In this document: positions 6,463 through 12,684 of the stretch, piece after piece
Numbering within the stretch: the first letter of the stretch is position 1
How the letters are laid out: each line of letters starts with the position of its first letter
NCBI GenBank assembly: GCA_002373615.1
Contig: DFKU01000056.1
Location: forward strand, 1,377-14,060
From: Alphaproteobacteria bacterium UBA3637
GTDB taxonomy: Bacteria > Pseudomonadota > Alphaproteobacteria > CAAHEQ01 > UBA3637
DNA length: 12,684 nucleotides
Direction: 5' to 3'
Made by a program: the position numbers and the translations under genes
The notes under the pieces: model-generated
Database searches by the model: none
What the model was told of the DNA's origin: nothing
What the model saw: the letters and a program-made list of their open reading frames with translations, nothing else

Positions 6463-7908
6463 TTAAATTTTTATAAGCCCATGGATAAAGGCGTAGAGGG
6501 CGATAACGGCCACTAGACCAATTATCCAAGCGAGTTTCTTTTCGCCTGAGGTAAAAAGTTTTCCGCCTTGATTTTTGCGGGCGCACCAATAAACAGGCAA
6601 GCCCAGCGCAATAAACACCACCGCCATCAACAGGTAAGAAAGCCCTGCGGCATAAATCAGCCAAATGGCGTAAATGCTACCAAAGACTGCAGTTAAATGT
6701 GCCACCCAGCGGGAAATACCCAAATTTTGATTAAATTCATGATCCGAGCAGATTTTCCATAAGTACAAACAGCTCATCAAATACGCCGGCAAAACCATCA
6801 CGCCTGTGATAGACAGCATTGTATTCCATGCGTTATTGGAAAAATAAACCAGCAGCATGGCGGCCTGCATCATAAAGCTGGTGACCCACAGAGAAACTGA
6901 GGGTGCCCCCGCGTTATTTTCAGTCGCGAAGCATTTCGGGAAGTTCCCGTTTTGTGCCATAGACTGAGGCATTTGTGCCACTATCATCGTCCAGCTGAGC
7001 CAGCTGGCCAGCACGGCGATAATAAGGCCTATATTCATCATCCATGCGCCCCATTTACCAACGACGTGTTCCAACACACCGGCGGTAGAAGGGTTCGCAA
7101 TTTTGGCGAGTTCTTCTTGGCTCATGAGGCCAAAAGGCAGAATGGAGAGCAACACATAAATCGCCAAACACCCCAAAAAGCCCAACATGGTCGCACGTCC
7201 CACATCCGATTGGCTTTTGGCACGACCTGATAAGACCACTGCCCCTTCAATACCGATAAAGCTCCATAATGTTACCAGCATTGTGCTTTTGATTTGCGTA
7301 CTTAAATCACCCAAGTTGTGGCCGTGCATGTGTCCCCAAAAATCAAAGTCAAATTGGCGCACATTGAAAACACAGGCCAAAATCAAAATGAACAAGATAA
7401 GAGGCACTATTTTTGCAATGGTGGCTATCAGGTTGATTTGAGTCGCTTGCTTCACACCGCGCAAGACCAAAAAATTAAAGCCCCAGATGAGAAGAGAGCC
7501 ACCGATAATGGAATTCAAATTATTGCCCCCTGTAAAAACGCCAGGGAAGAAATAATCAAGGGCATCCATCGTGATGACAGCATAGCCCACATTCCCGAAA
7601 ATCTGGCAGAGCCAATAGCTCCACCCGATGTTAAAGCCCATATAGGGACCAAAGCCGGAACGAGCGTACATGTAGATGCCTGAGGTCAAGTCGGGCTTCA
7701 CTGTGGATAAAATACGGAAAGTGTTCGCGATAAAGTAAATCCCAACGCCTGTAATGAGCCACGCCAACAGGACGGCACCCACTGCTGCCCCTTGCGCCAT
7801 GTTTTGAGGAAGCGAAAAAATGCCGCCCCCAATCATAGAGCTGATGACAATGCCGGCCAGGCCAAAGACTCCTAATTTTCCTGCGCTGCTTATTGTATTT
7901 TTTTTCAT
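6463..7908 (-). CDS. aaxC: APC-superfamily amino-acid antiporter, probable arginine/agmatine exchanger (AaxC-like)
   Basis: A 481-residue integral membrane protein with about 12 hydrophobic segments. The N-terminus carries the APC unwound-helix motif, SSMIGGGIFSLPQN (23-36), followed by TGVGIYFI and, further on, SGIYMYARSGFGPYMGF. These are typical of the basic amino acid/polyamine antiporter (APA) branch that includes ArcD-type and chlamydial AaxC exchangers. It lies 47 bases downstream of a pyruvoyl arginine decarboxylase, so exchange of external arginine for internal agmatine is the likely task. Sequence alone cannot exclude arginine/ornithine or another basic substrate. GGAG seven bases before the ATG supports the start. 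A hairpin precedes it and a clear terminator follows it. Family certain, substrate inferred from context. Confidence 0.85.
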   Translation of the reverse strand: MKKNTISSAGKLGVFGLAGIVISSMIGGGIFSLPQNMAQGAAVGAVLLAWLITGVGIYFIANTFRILSTVKPDLTSGIYMYARSGFGPYMGFNIGWSYWLCQIFGNVGYAVITMDALDYFFPGVFTGGNNLNSIIGGSLLIWGFNFLVLRGVKQATQINLIATIAKIVPLILFILILACVFNVRQFDFDFWGHMHGHNLGDLSTQIKSTMLVTLWSFIGIEGAVVLSGRAKSQSDVGRATMLGFLGCLAIYVLLSILPFGLMSQEELAKIANPSTAGVLEHVVGKWGAWMMNIGLIIAVLASWLSWTMIVAQMPQSMAQNGNFPKCFATENNAGAPSVSLWVTSFMMQAAMLLVYFSNNAWNTMLSITGVMVLPAYLMSCLYLWKICSDHEFNQNLGISRWVAHLTAVFGSIYAIWLIYAAGLSYLLMAVVFIALGLPVYWCARKNQGGKLFTSGEKKLAWIIGLVAVIALYAFIHGLIKI

Positions 7909-7923
7909 TTGATACTCCTTTTT

Positions 7924-7949
7924 AAAAGGGCAACCCCGAAGGATTGCCC
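7924..7949 (-). terminator. Intergenic UUCG-capped hairpin between decarboxylase and antiporter (attenuator or processing stem)
   Basis: On the minus strand the arms GGGCAAUCC and GGGUUGCCC pair over nine positions (one U-G wobble) around a UUCG loop closed by C-G, an exceptionally stable tetraloop. The stem is followed by UUUUAAAAA and then the antiporter ribosome binding site. The short U-run suggests partial termination, lowering antiporter expression relative to the decarboxylase. A stem stabilising the upstream mRNA is the alternative. Confidence 0.65.
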
Positions 7950-7955
7950 GTCAGT

Positions 7956-8555
7956 TTATTTTTTCTTTTTTGCATTTAAATCCACCAAGGGCGCATACTC
8001 AAAGTTCAAAAAGCCCAAAGCAGTTAAACAATACCCAAAGTTTTGTGTCACATTCACAAAATTATGATAAAATTGAAATTCGCTGTGTTGTTGGCAACCG
8101 CGGATTTGCAGTTCATGATTCAAGGATTTTGTGAGCCACATTTCGCAGTGGGCTTTGGCAATATCATCATCAATGAAAGTGTCAAAGTATTCCACATACT
8201 CGGCAGCCCAACCGCCCAAGAATTTACCACGTTTATCTTTACCCCAAACGATACCGACACCGGTGGCGATGGCTTTGTGTTCTTCAGAACGGGCGCCATT
8301 GCCTGCCATGATGACTTCCAGTACTGCGCCATGCTTAAAGTGTTTTTCCACTTGTTCCACGGGCACAATATTGCCGTAAAGTTCGGGTGGCAAGACAGAC
8401 GTGTACGGAATGACGTTGAAGTCTTGAATTTTGGCCTGCATCAAAGCAGAGTCATAACAAAATGTTTCAAAAGGTTGTGGAGGAATTCCATCCTCGGCCA
8501 ACCCTGCCCCACCGGTATGAAATGCCAACGTGGGATAGCGTGTTCCTAATTGCAT
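7956..8555 (-). CDS. aaxB: Pyruvoyl-dependent arginine decarboxylase, AaxB-like
   Basis: Converts arginine to agmatine and CO2, consuming a proton, without pyridoxal phosphate. The 199-residue proenzyme should self-cleave in IPYTSVLP between T52 and S53, giving a 52-residue beta chain and a 147-residue alpha chain whose Ser53 becomes the pyruvoyl group. The segments GTRYPTLAFHTGG (4-16), PPQPFETFCYDSAL (25-38), FKHGAVLEVIMAG (73-85), GGWAAEYVEYF (114-124) and LTALGFLNFE (close to the C-terminus) closely resemble chlamydial AaxB as I remember it, including the T-S cleavage pair. The length is normal and no key part is missing. GGAG lies eight bases before the ATG. The next gene downstream is the likely arginine/agmatine antiporter; no aaxA-type porin gene is visible. 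The gene symbol is given by homology and synteny. Confidence 0.93.
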   Translation of the reverse strand: MQLGTRYPTLAFHTGGAGLAEDGIPPQPFETFCYDSALMQAKIQDFNVIPYTSVLPPELYGNIVPVEQVEKHFKHGAVLEVIMAGNGARSEEHKAIATGVGIVWGKDKRGKFLGGWAAEYVEYFDTFIDDDIAKAHCEMWLTKSLNHELQIRGCQQHSEFQFYHNFVNVTQNFGYCLTALGFLNFEYAPLVDLNAKKKK

Positions 8556-8586
8556 AATTTAGTCTCCTTATATAAAAAGTTGTTTT

Positions 8587-8606
8587 TGGTTGCGTCATTA
8601 CAACCA
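8587..8606. promoter_or_regulatory. Inverted repeat in the aaxB leader, possible operator or RNA hairpin
   Basis: TGGTTG (8587-8592) and CAACCA (8601-8606) form a 6-base inverted repeat with an 8-base spacer. It lies between the predicted -10 box and the start codon of the decarboxylase gene. It could be a repressor site or a small leader hairpin. It is short enough to be chance. Confidence 0.3.
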
Positions 8607-8612
8607 TGAATT

Positions 8613-8642
8613 GATATAGGCGCCACAAAGGGCACCCGTCAA
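8613..8642 (-). promoter_or_regulatory. Putative promoter of the arginine module
   Basis: On the minus strand there is TTGACG (8642-8637), an 18-base spacer and TATATC (8618-8613), which would give a leader of about 50 bases before aaxB. The spacer holds GGTGCC and GGCGCC, which can pair with one G-U wobble and might be part of an operator. The -35 is close to consensus and the -10 weaker, which would suit a regulated promoter. Inference from motifs only. Confidence 0.45.
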
Positions 8643-8668
8643 CCTAGACAAAAGGCGAAAGAAAAAAC

Positions 8669-8697
8669 TTGATTTTTCTGGGGGGCATTGCTAAACT
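8669..8697 (+). promoter_or_regulatory. Putative promoter of bamD-recN
   Basis: TTGATT (8669-8674), a 17-base spacer containing a G-run, and TAAACT (8692-8697) stand upstream of bamD, giving a leader of about 17 bases. It is back to back with the arginine-module promoter in the 165-base divergent region 8556-8720. Motif-based only. Confidence 0.5.
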
Positions 8698-8720
8698 GAT
8701 AAAAAGAGAAAGGATAGAAA

Positions 8721-9440
8721 ATGAAAAAAATTTTATTTGCATCTTTATTGTTGTTGGGGGCCTGTGCCAATGAAGTATCCTTGGATAACTTAGAGGCCGA
8801 AGAAATTTACACAAAAGCCTATCAATACTTTCAAGACACCGACTATGAAAAAGCAGCTGAAGCTTTTGATAAAATTGAACAACAATATCCGTATTCGGAA
8901 TGGGCGGAACGGGCTCAAATTATGATGGCCTATGCGCAATATAAGCAAAACGAATATACGGATGCCATCATGACTTTGGATCGCTTTTTACAATTGCACC
9001 CCGGGAATAAAAATGCATCCTATGCGTTATATTTGAAGGCGTTGTGCTATTTTGAACAAATGTCTGATCCCAAACGTGAACAGGAAATGAGCCAAAAGGC
9101 AGACGATACCTTCCGGGAATTATTGGCGCGTTTTCCAAATTCCAAATATGCTGAAGATGCCAAAGTTAAATTAAAAACCATTCAAAATACTTTAGCCGGA
9201 AAAGAATTGGCTGTGGGGCGTTACTATCAGCAACATGAAGATTATATCGCCGCTATGAATCGTTTCCAAATTGTGTTAAAAGATTACCCAAAATCCAATC
9301 AAGTGGAAGAAGCCTATTATCGTTTGACCGTTTGTTATCGGGCATTGGGCCTCACCCATCAAGCGGGCGAAGTCTTTCAAGAATTAAAGGCAAGATTCCC
9401 TAAATCTGACTGGATTAAATACGCCGATAAATTATTTTAA
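8721..9440 (+). CDS. bamD: BamD, outer-membrane protein assembly lipoprotein
   Basis: Essential lipoprotein partner of BamA in the BAM complex, which inserts beta-barrel proteins into the outer membrane from the periplasmic side. The N-terminus MKKILFASLLLLGAC is a lipoprotein signal with lipobox LGAC and acylated Cys15. The mature part holds TPR-like helical repeats, visible as AEEIYTKAYQYFQDTDYEKA, AFDKIEQQYPYSEWAERAQ, FRELLARFPNSKYAEDAKVK and LKDYPKSNQVEEAYYRL, the usual BamD (YfiO/ComL) pattern. The 239-residue length is typical. AAAGGA lies six bases before the ATG. It is followed nine bases later by recN, a pairing conserved in alphaproteobacteria. Confidence 0.93.
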   Translation: MKKILFASLLLLGACANEVSLDNLEAEEIYTKAYQYFQDTDYEKAAEAFDKIEQQYPYSEWAERAQIMMAYAQYKQNEYTDAIMTLDRFLQLHPGNKNASYALYLKALCYFEQMSDPKREQEMSQKADDTFRELLARFPNSKYAEDAKVKLKTIQNTLAGKELAVGRYYQQHEDYIAAMNRFQIVLKDYPKSNQVEEAYYRLTVCYRALGLTHQAGEVFQELKARFPKSDWIKYADKLF

Positions 9441-9449
9441 AGGATAAAA

Positions 9450-11096
9450 ATGCTGACCCAGCTGATTGTTCAGAACTTTGTTTTAATTGATAGATTAGAC
9501 TTAAGCTTTGATCGTGCTTTAAGTGTTTTCACAGGCGAAACGGGGGCTGGAAAATCTATCTTATTAGATGCTTTATCCTTGGTATTGGGCGCACGTGGGG
9601 AAGCGCGTTTTGTCAGAAAAGGTGAAAAAATGGCCACCCTATCAGCCAGCTTTCACTTAAATAAAAATCACCCTGTTTGGGAAATCTTAGAGGAGCAAGG
9701 ATTAGAATCAGAAGAAGATTTGATTTTAAGACGCACTTTATCGGTTGATGGCAAAAGTAAGGCCTTTATTAATGATCAACCTGTGGGGTTAAACTTGTTA
9801 AAACAAGTGGGGGATTTGTTGGTAGAAATTCATGGGCAATTTGCGACACATTCACTATTAAATCCTGCCACACACCGATTGACTTTGGATAGGTATGGGG
9901 CTTTAGAAAAGGAATTAAAGGCAGTTCAAAAAACGTGGCATACCTGGCAAGATAAGAAAAAAGAACGCCTTGAATTAGAGGAAAATTTGGCAAAAAATGC
10001 TGCTGATGAAGCCTATTTAAAAGAATGTGTGGATGAGCTGAATAAATTGCATCCTAAAAAGGGCGAAGAAGAAACTTTAACCCGGCGTAGAGCCACCCTG
10101 ATGAATGCTGAAAAGTTGGGCGAAAATTTAAAGAATGCACAAAACATTTTGGATGAAGAAGACCGTGGGGCTTTGGGATTAGTGGGGCATTTGCGCTTTT
10201 ATTTAGAGCAAGCAGAACGCTTCAATGAAGCCGACATAAAGCCTTTGATGGATGGGGTGGATATGGCTGAAAATGCTTTGCAAGAAATTTCTGAGCGTGT
10301 GGAATACCTGCTGTCAGATATGGGGGATGAAAACGAACTGACGGAAATTGATGACAGGTTATTTGCCCTGCGGGATATTGCGCGCAAGCATCATGTGAGT
10401 TTGGATGAATTACCGGATTTGACGGATAAATTGCAAAATGAATTGAATCAAATTGTGCACGCAGAAGATGAAAAAGCCCGTTTAATGCGGGCAGAAGAAG
10501 AAGCGCGGATAAGCTATGAGGGGGCAGCCAAGGCTTTAACAAAGGCGCGTCAAAAGGCCGCAACTGCCCTTCAAAAAGCCGTTATGAATGAACTGCCCGA
10601 TTTAAAATTGGAAAAGGCACGCTTCCATGTGGAAATAAGCGGATGTGAGCCTTCCGAAAACGGGATGGATCAAATTACCTTTATGATTGCGACCAATAAG
10701 GGAACGGATTTTATGCCTTTGCATAAATGCGCGTCGGGAGGTGAATTGGCGCGCATTATGTTGGCCCTTAAAGTCAATTTGAATGAAGGCAATCAAACCC
10801 TTATTTTCGATGAAATTGACACGGGGATTTCTGGCGCAACCGCCAGCGCTGTGGGCGAACGGTTGGCACGCCTGGGCGAAAAGCACCAAACTTTGGTTAT
10901 TACCCATTCACCGCAGGTAGCCGGCTGTGGTAAGCATCATTATCGCGTTTCCAAAGCAGAGACAGAAGAGGCCACGATTACCTCTGTGCAAAAATTGACG
11001 CCCGCTGAACGGGTGGAAGAAGTGGCCAGGCTTTTGTCCGGCGCACATATTACCGAGGCAGCCCGAACAACCGCCAAAGAATTATTAAAAGTATAA
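9450..11096 (+). CDS. recN: RecN, DNA double-strand break repair ATPase
   Basis: SMC-like protein that acts early in recombinational repair of double-strand breaks on the nucleoid. The 548-residue length is standard. The N-terminal ATPase half starts MLTQLIVQNFVLIDRLDLSF with Walker A GETGAGKS (29-36), then IHGQFATHSLLNP, a RecN hallmark. Charged coiled-coil stretches occupy about 150-380. The C-terminal half carries the signature ASGGELARIMLALK (428-441), Walker B LIFDEID (451-457, catalytic E455), TGISG and ITHSPQVA with H486. AAAGGA precedes the ATG. It is co-transcribed with bamD, and no LexA-like box is obvious upstream, so SOS control is not evident here. A terminator begins directly at its stop. 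Confidence 0.97.
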   Translation: MLTQLIVQNFVLIDRLDLSFDRALSVFTGETGAGKSILLDALSLVLGARGEARFVRKGEKMATLSASFHLNKNHPVWEILEEQGLESEEDLILRRTLSVDGKSKAFINDQPVGLNLLKQVGDLLVEIHGQFATHSLLNPATHRLTLDRYGALEKELKAVQKTWHTWQDKKKERLELEENLAKNAADEAYLKECVDELNKLHPKKGEEETLTRRRATLMNAEKLGENLKNAQNILDEEDRGALGLVGHLRFYLEQAERFNEADIKPLMDGVDMAENALQEISERVEYLLSDMGDENELTEIDDRLFALRDIARKHHVSLDELPDLTDKLQNELNQIVHAEDEKARLMRAEEEARISYEGAAKALTKARQKAATALQKAVMNELPDLKLEKARFHVEISGCEPSENGMDQITFMIATNKGTDFMPLHKCASGGELARIMLALKVNLNEGNQTLIFDEIDTGISGATASAVGERLARLGEKHQTLVITHSPQVAGCGKHHYRVSKAETEEATITSVQKLTPAERVEEVARLLSGAHITEAARTTAKELLKV

Positions 11097-11134
11097 AAAA
11101 TCCCCCAGTGAGAGGGGGGGATTTTAAGTTTTTT
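11097..11134. terminator. Bidirectional terminator between recN and the pilin-like gene
   Basis: A 10-base stem (AAAATCCCCC 11097-11106 and GGGGGATTTT 11116-11125, loop 11107-11115) immediately follows the recN stop. On the plus strand TTTTAAGTTTTTT follows; on the minus strand the stem runs into TTTTTT. It sits between the two convergent stop codons (11094-11096 and 11133-11135) and should end both transcripts. Confidence 0.85.
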
Positions 11135-12467
11135 AAGCATCTACTAAAGTATTTCCATCGCACTTTTTACCAGCGGGTGGTTGTTCTACAATACATGCCT
11201 CAGGATTATTATCATAATGCATATAATATCCATTTTCACAATGATAAGCCCCCGTTTTATCTGTACAGTCCTCATACAATAGTCCACCAACATCACAAAA
11301 CATCCCTGTCGGTGGTGTTGTTACTTTCATTTCCCCATTTTCACAACGAAGATAATCTGGACCATTGCAACCTTCAAAACCTTCAACGCAGACAAATTCG
11401 TCTTCATCATTACAGATCATTCCGAATGGTTGTGAATCTACAACCAATGTTCCATCATCAAAGCAATATAAAGTTAATCCATTTTGACAACTCGACTCAC
11501 CTGGGGTACATATGCCATCCACTAATTCATCCCCTTGACAATATTTTCCTGAAGGAACTTCCCCATCTTGCACCCACCGAACACATCCTGCCTCATTTTT
11601 GCATATTTCATACGTTCCTCTAAAGCAACGAGTTTCCCCCAGGGAACAAGATTCGGTTACATCCACCAAATTATCATTTTCATCACATTCTTTTCCACAA
11701 GGGGGTGTGATTTGGAGCCAACTACCTGGCCCGTCATGACACACTTGATACTGTCCATTATGGCAACGATACTGTCCCCAATTTTGCCCATATTCCCAGG
11801 AACAAAGTATAGTTTCCACCACATCACCATTACAGGATTTTCCAGAAAGGGTACCGGCCGTTCCCCATACCCCATTCACACACTTTTCCAGTACCCCTGA
11901 TTCGCAGCGATATTGACCATTGGTGCACCCATTATCTGGGGGTTCTGTTCCGCCTGAGGGGTCAGAGGAACTTCCCATTGATAAATCGGCGTTATAAGTC
12001 AGTTTAACTGTGGCGGTGGTGGCGCAGTCACTGGGTTCAAATTTTTGAATCAGGGCTGTTTTCATATTTTGCATGTGGTTACAAACGGTCTCACTCACCC
12101 CTGTGATGGTGAGAGTAAATTGATTATCCCCACTGACCCAAGCTTTTGCGCCATCGGGCCCTTTAACATCGAACGTATACCCTGTTGGATTTGTAAATTC
12201 CGACAAAGAGGGTGTTCTGCCCCCCATGGTGACCTGTCCCGCCACGACAACCGCACGTTTGAAGGCCTCGTTTAGGAGTTCGTTGGCCCTGTGGCGATTC
12301 ACGGCATTGTTGTAGCCGGCAATGCCTGCAACCGAGAGGACACCCATCACGGCCAACACGCCCAGCATTTCAACCATAGAACGACCAGTTTGTCCTTCCC
12401 TTAAAGCGTAAGGGAAGGTGTAGGATGGGTTTTGTTCAAAACCCCTCTGACTCCCCTTGTGCTTCAA
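11133..12467 (-). CDS. Type IV pilin-like protein with C-terminal cysteine-rich repeat domain (start uncertain)
   Basis: With the TTG start used here it has 444 residues. The prepilin site is QTG/RSMVEMLGVLAVMGVL: cleavage after G28, mature Glu at +5, and a hydrophobic helix of about 20 residues, so it should be processed by a prepilin peptidase and anchored in the inner membrane or built into a pilus or pseudopilus. Residues about 60-165 resemble a type IVb pilin head: FTLTITGVSETVC and SDCATT supply a cysteine pair (C129, C148). A Ser/Gly/Pro linker (about 163-179) leads to six cysteine-rich units (181-444; 26 cysteines) with pattern C-x6-12-C-x2-G, usually a further C, then PxG-x2-C and C. 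No in-frame ATG lies between 12546-12548 and the cleavage site, and starting at 12377 would remove that site. Alternatives are ATG at 12548 (471 residues) or 12680 (515). Surface attachment or an adhesive tip is an inference. Confidence 0.75.
   Translation of the reverse strand: MKHKGSQRGFEQNPSYTFPYALREGQTGRSMVEMLGVLAVMGVLSVAGIAGYNNAVNRHRANELLNEAFKRAVVVAGQVTMGGRTPSLSEFTNPTGYTFDVKGPDGAKAWVSGDNQFTLTITGVSETVCNHMQNMKTALIQKFEPSDCATTATVKLTYNADLSMGSSSDPSGGTEPPDNGCTNGQYRCESGVLEKCVNGVWGTAGTLSGKSCNGDVVETILCSWEYGQNWGQYRCHNGQYQVCHDGPGSWLQITPPCGKECDENDNLVDVTESCSLGETRCFRGTYEICKNEAGCVRWVQDGEVPSGKYCQGDELVDGICTPGESSCQNGLTLYCFDDGTLVVDSQPFGMICNDEDEFVCVEGFEGCNGPDYLRCENGEMKVTTPPTGMFCDVGGLLYEDCTDKTGAYHCENGYYMHYDNNPEACIVEQPPAGKKCDGNTLVDA
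12394..12418. repeat. 10-base inverted repeat inside the pilin leader region
   Basis: CCTTCCCTTA (12394-12403) and TAAGGGAAGG (12409-12418) form a perfect palindrome around a 5-base loop. It encodes TFPYALREG of the prepilin leader, directly before the QTG/R cleavage site. It resembles the non-coding palindromes just upstream more than ordinary coding DNA. Confidence 0.8.
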
Positions 12468-12473
12468 GGGGAG
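12451..12473. repeat. 9-base inverted repeat at the proposed TTG start
   Basis: CTCCCCTTG (12451-12459) and CAAGGGGAG (12465-12473) are perfect arms around a 5-base loop. The proposed TTG start of the pilin-like gene (12467-12465 on the minus strand) lies in one arm, so folding in the mRNA could mask it. Confidence 0.75.
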
Positions 12474-12477
12474 TATG

Positions 12478-12516
12478 GATCCTCGGATCTCGCTGACGCT
12501 CGTCCAAGGATGACAG
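12478..12516. repeat. Imperfect palindromic repeat of the GGATCCTCGG...GGATGACAG type
   Basis: ATCCTCGG and CCAAGGAT flank a short GC-rich centre, ending in GGATGACAG (12508-12516). The inverse CTGTCATCC occurs at 12674-12682 at the window edge, so these may be ends of two related elements facing each other. From memory, similar short palindromes are dispersed in alphaproteobacterial genomes; copy number here cannot be checked. Confidence 0.55.
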
Positions 12517-12540
12517 GTGGGGCTAGAACACCCACACTCA

Positions 12541-12588
12541 CCCGTCATTGCGAGCCCGCATTTTTTATATCCCGTCATTGCGAGCCCG
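12541..12588. repeat. Direct repeat, two copies of an 18-base unit
   Basis: CCCGTCATTGCGAGCCCG occurs exactly at 12541-12558 and 12571-12588, separated by 12 AT-rich bases. The first copy looks like the truncated left end of the element that begins with the second copy. Each copy supplies an in-frame ATG on the minus strand (AATGACGGG), open to the pilin frame. Confidence 0.85.
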
Positions 12589-12645
12589 ACAGGGCGTGGC
12601 AATCTGCAAGAGATTGCTTCGTTGGCAAAGCCGCCTCGCAATGAC
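12574..12645. repeat. 72-base palindromic (MITE-like) repeat element
   Basis: Terminal inverted repeats GTCATTGCGAG (12574-12584) and CTCGCAATGAC (12635-12645) enclose an inner palindrome CAATCT-gcaag-AGATTG (12600-12616), so the whole can fold into a long hairpin. The GTCATTGCGAG...CTCGCAATGAC type is, from memory, a widespread dispersed intergenic repeat family in several bacterial phyla. No transposase is encoded. The 136 bases from 12549 to the window end hold only such repeats and no gene I can support. Confidence 0.75.
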
Positions 12646-12684
12646 AATGAGGGGGTGAAACGTCCACACTTCTCTGTCATCCCT

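Noticed and set aside
8043..8549. 168-codon open frame on the plus strand
   Set aside because: Wholly antisense to the clearly recognised aaxB gene, no ribosome binding site of note and no family features; it is a shadow of that gene's codon pattern.
6463..8555. Base-composition shift marking a horizontally acquired island
   Set aside because: GC counts on a few lines (about 47-53 percent here, 35-50 percent in the ftsX/DUF218 region) overlap too much to claim a shift by eye; no integrase, direct repeats or tRNA flank the module.
9380..9450. LexA operator ahead of recN
   Set aside because: No GTTC-n7-GTTC or CTG-n10-CAG type site is recognisable upstream of recN or bamD.
11108..11623. 171-codon plus-strand open frame rich in His, Tyr and Pro
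   Set aside because: Antisense to the cysteine-rich repeats, begins inside the recN terminator loop and has a composition typical of reversed Cys/Gly/Asn codons.
12541..12588. CRISPR-like repeat pair
   Set aside because: Only two copies with a 12-base gap, and the unit is the end of a palindromic dispersed element; no cas genes are present.
12549..12680. Extension of the pilin-like protein to an ATG at 12680
   Set aside because: The added 44 residues are translated from the CATTGCGAG repeat elements and show no leader-like character; kept only as an alternative start.

Overview
The window is dense, typical bacterial chromosome, probably from a moderately AT-rich alphaproteobacterium, perhaps an uncultured host-associated or gut lineage. 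This is inferred from gene order (ftsE-ftsX-DUF218-plsC, bamD-recN, and a zinc-ribbon gene divergent from ftsE), from a PlsC with an H-x4-E motif, and from dispersed palindromic repeats at the right end. No rRNA, tRNA or CRISPR array is visible, and no stretch over 300 bases lacks a gene.

Left part (1-2313, minus strand): three tightly packed genes run leftwards. They are a membrane-anchored zinc-ribbon protein, a secreted Sel1-repeat protein, and the first 252 codons of miaB, which leaves the window. The genes overlap by 28 and 4 bases, so they form one transcript with translational coupling. A short AT-rich divergent region (2314-2404) holds two opposed promoters that share a palindromic -10 box.

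Cell-envelope operon (2405-6413, plus strand): ftsE, ftsX, a DUF218 protein, plsC and an AnmK-like gene all overlap by 1 to 17 bases. FtsEX controls peptidoglycan hydrolysis at division, PlsC makes phosphatidic acid, and AnmK normally recycles anhydro-MurNAc, so the common theme is envelope building and turnover. The AnmK-like protein has lost several family motifs and may no longer be a normal kinase.

Arginine module (6463-8555, minus strand): a pyruvoyl-dependent arginine decarboxylase closely resembling chlamydial AaxB is followed by an APC-family antiporter, presumably arginine/agmatine. A very stable UUCG-capped hairpin separates them and a terminator follows the antiporter. Together they would import arginine, decarboxylate it with consumption of a proton, and export agmatine.

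Right part (8721-12684): bamD (outer-membrane protein assembly lipoprotein) and recN (double-strand break repair) form a plus-strand pair that ends in a bidirectional terminator. Converging on it is a type IV pilin-like gene with a long C-terminal domain of about six cysteine-rich repeats. Its 5' end runs into a cluster of palindromic repeats, and part of its prepilin leader is encoded by repeat-like DNA.
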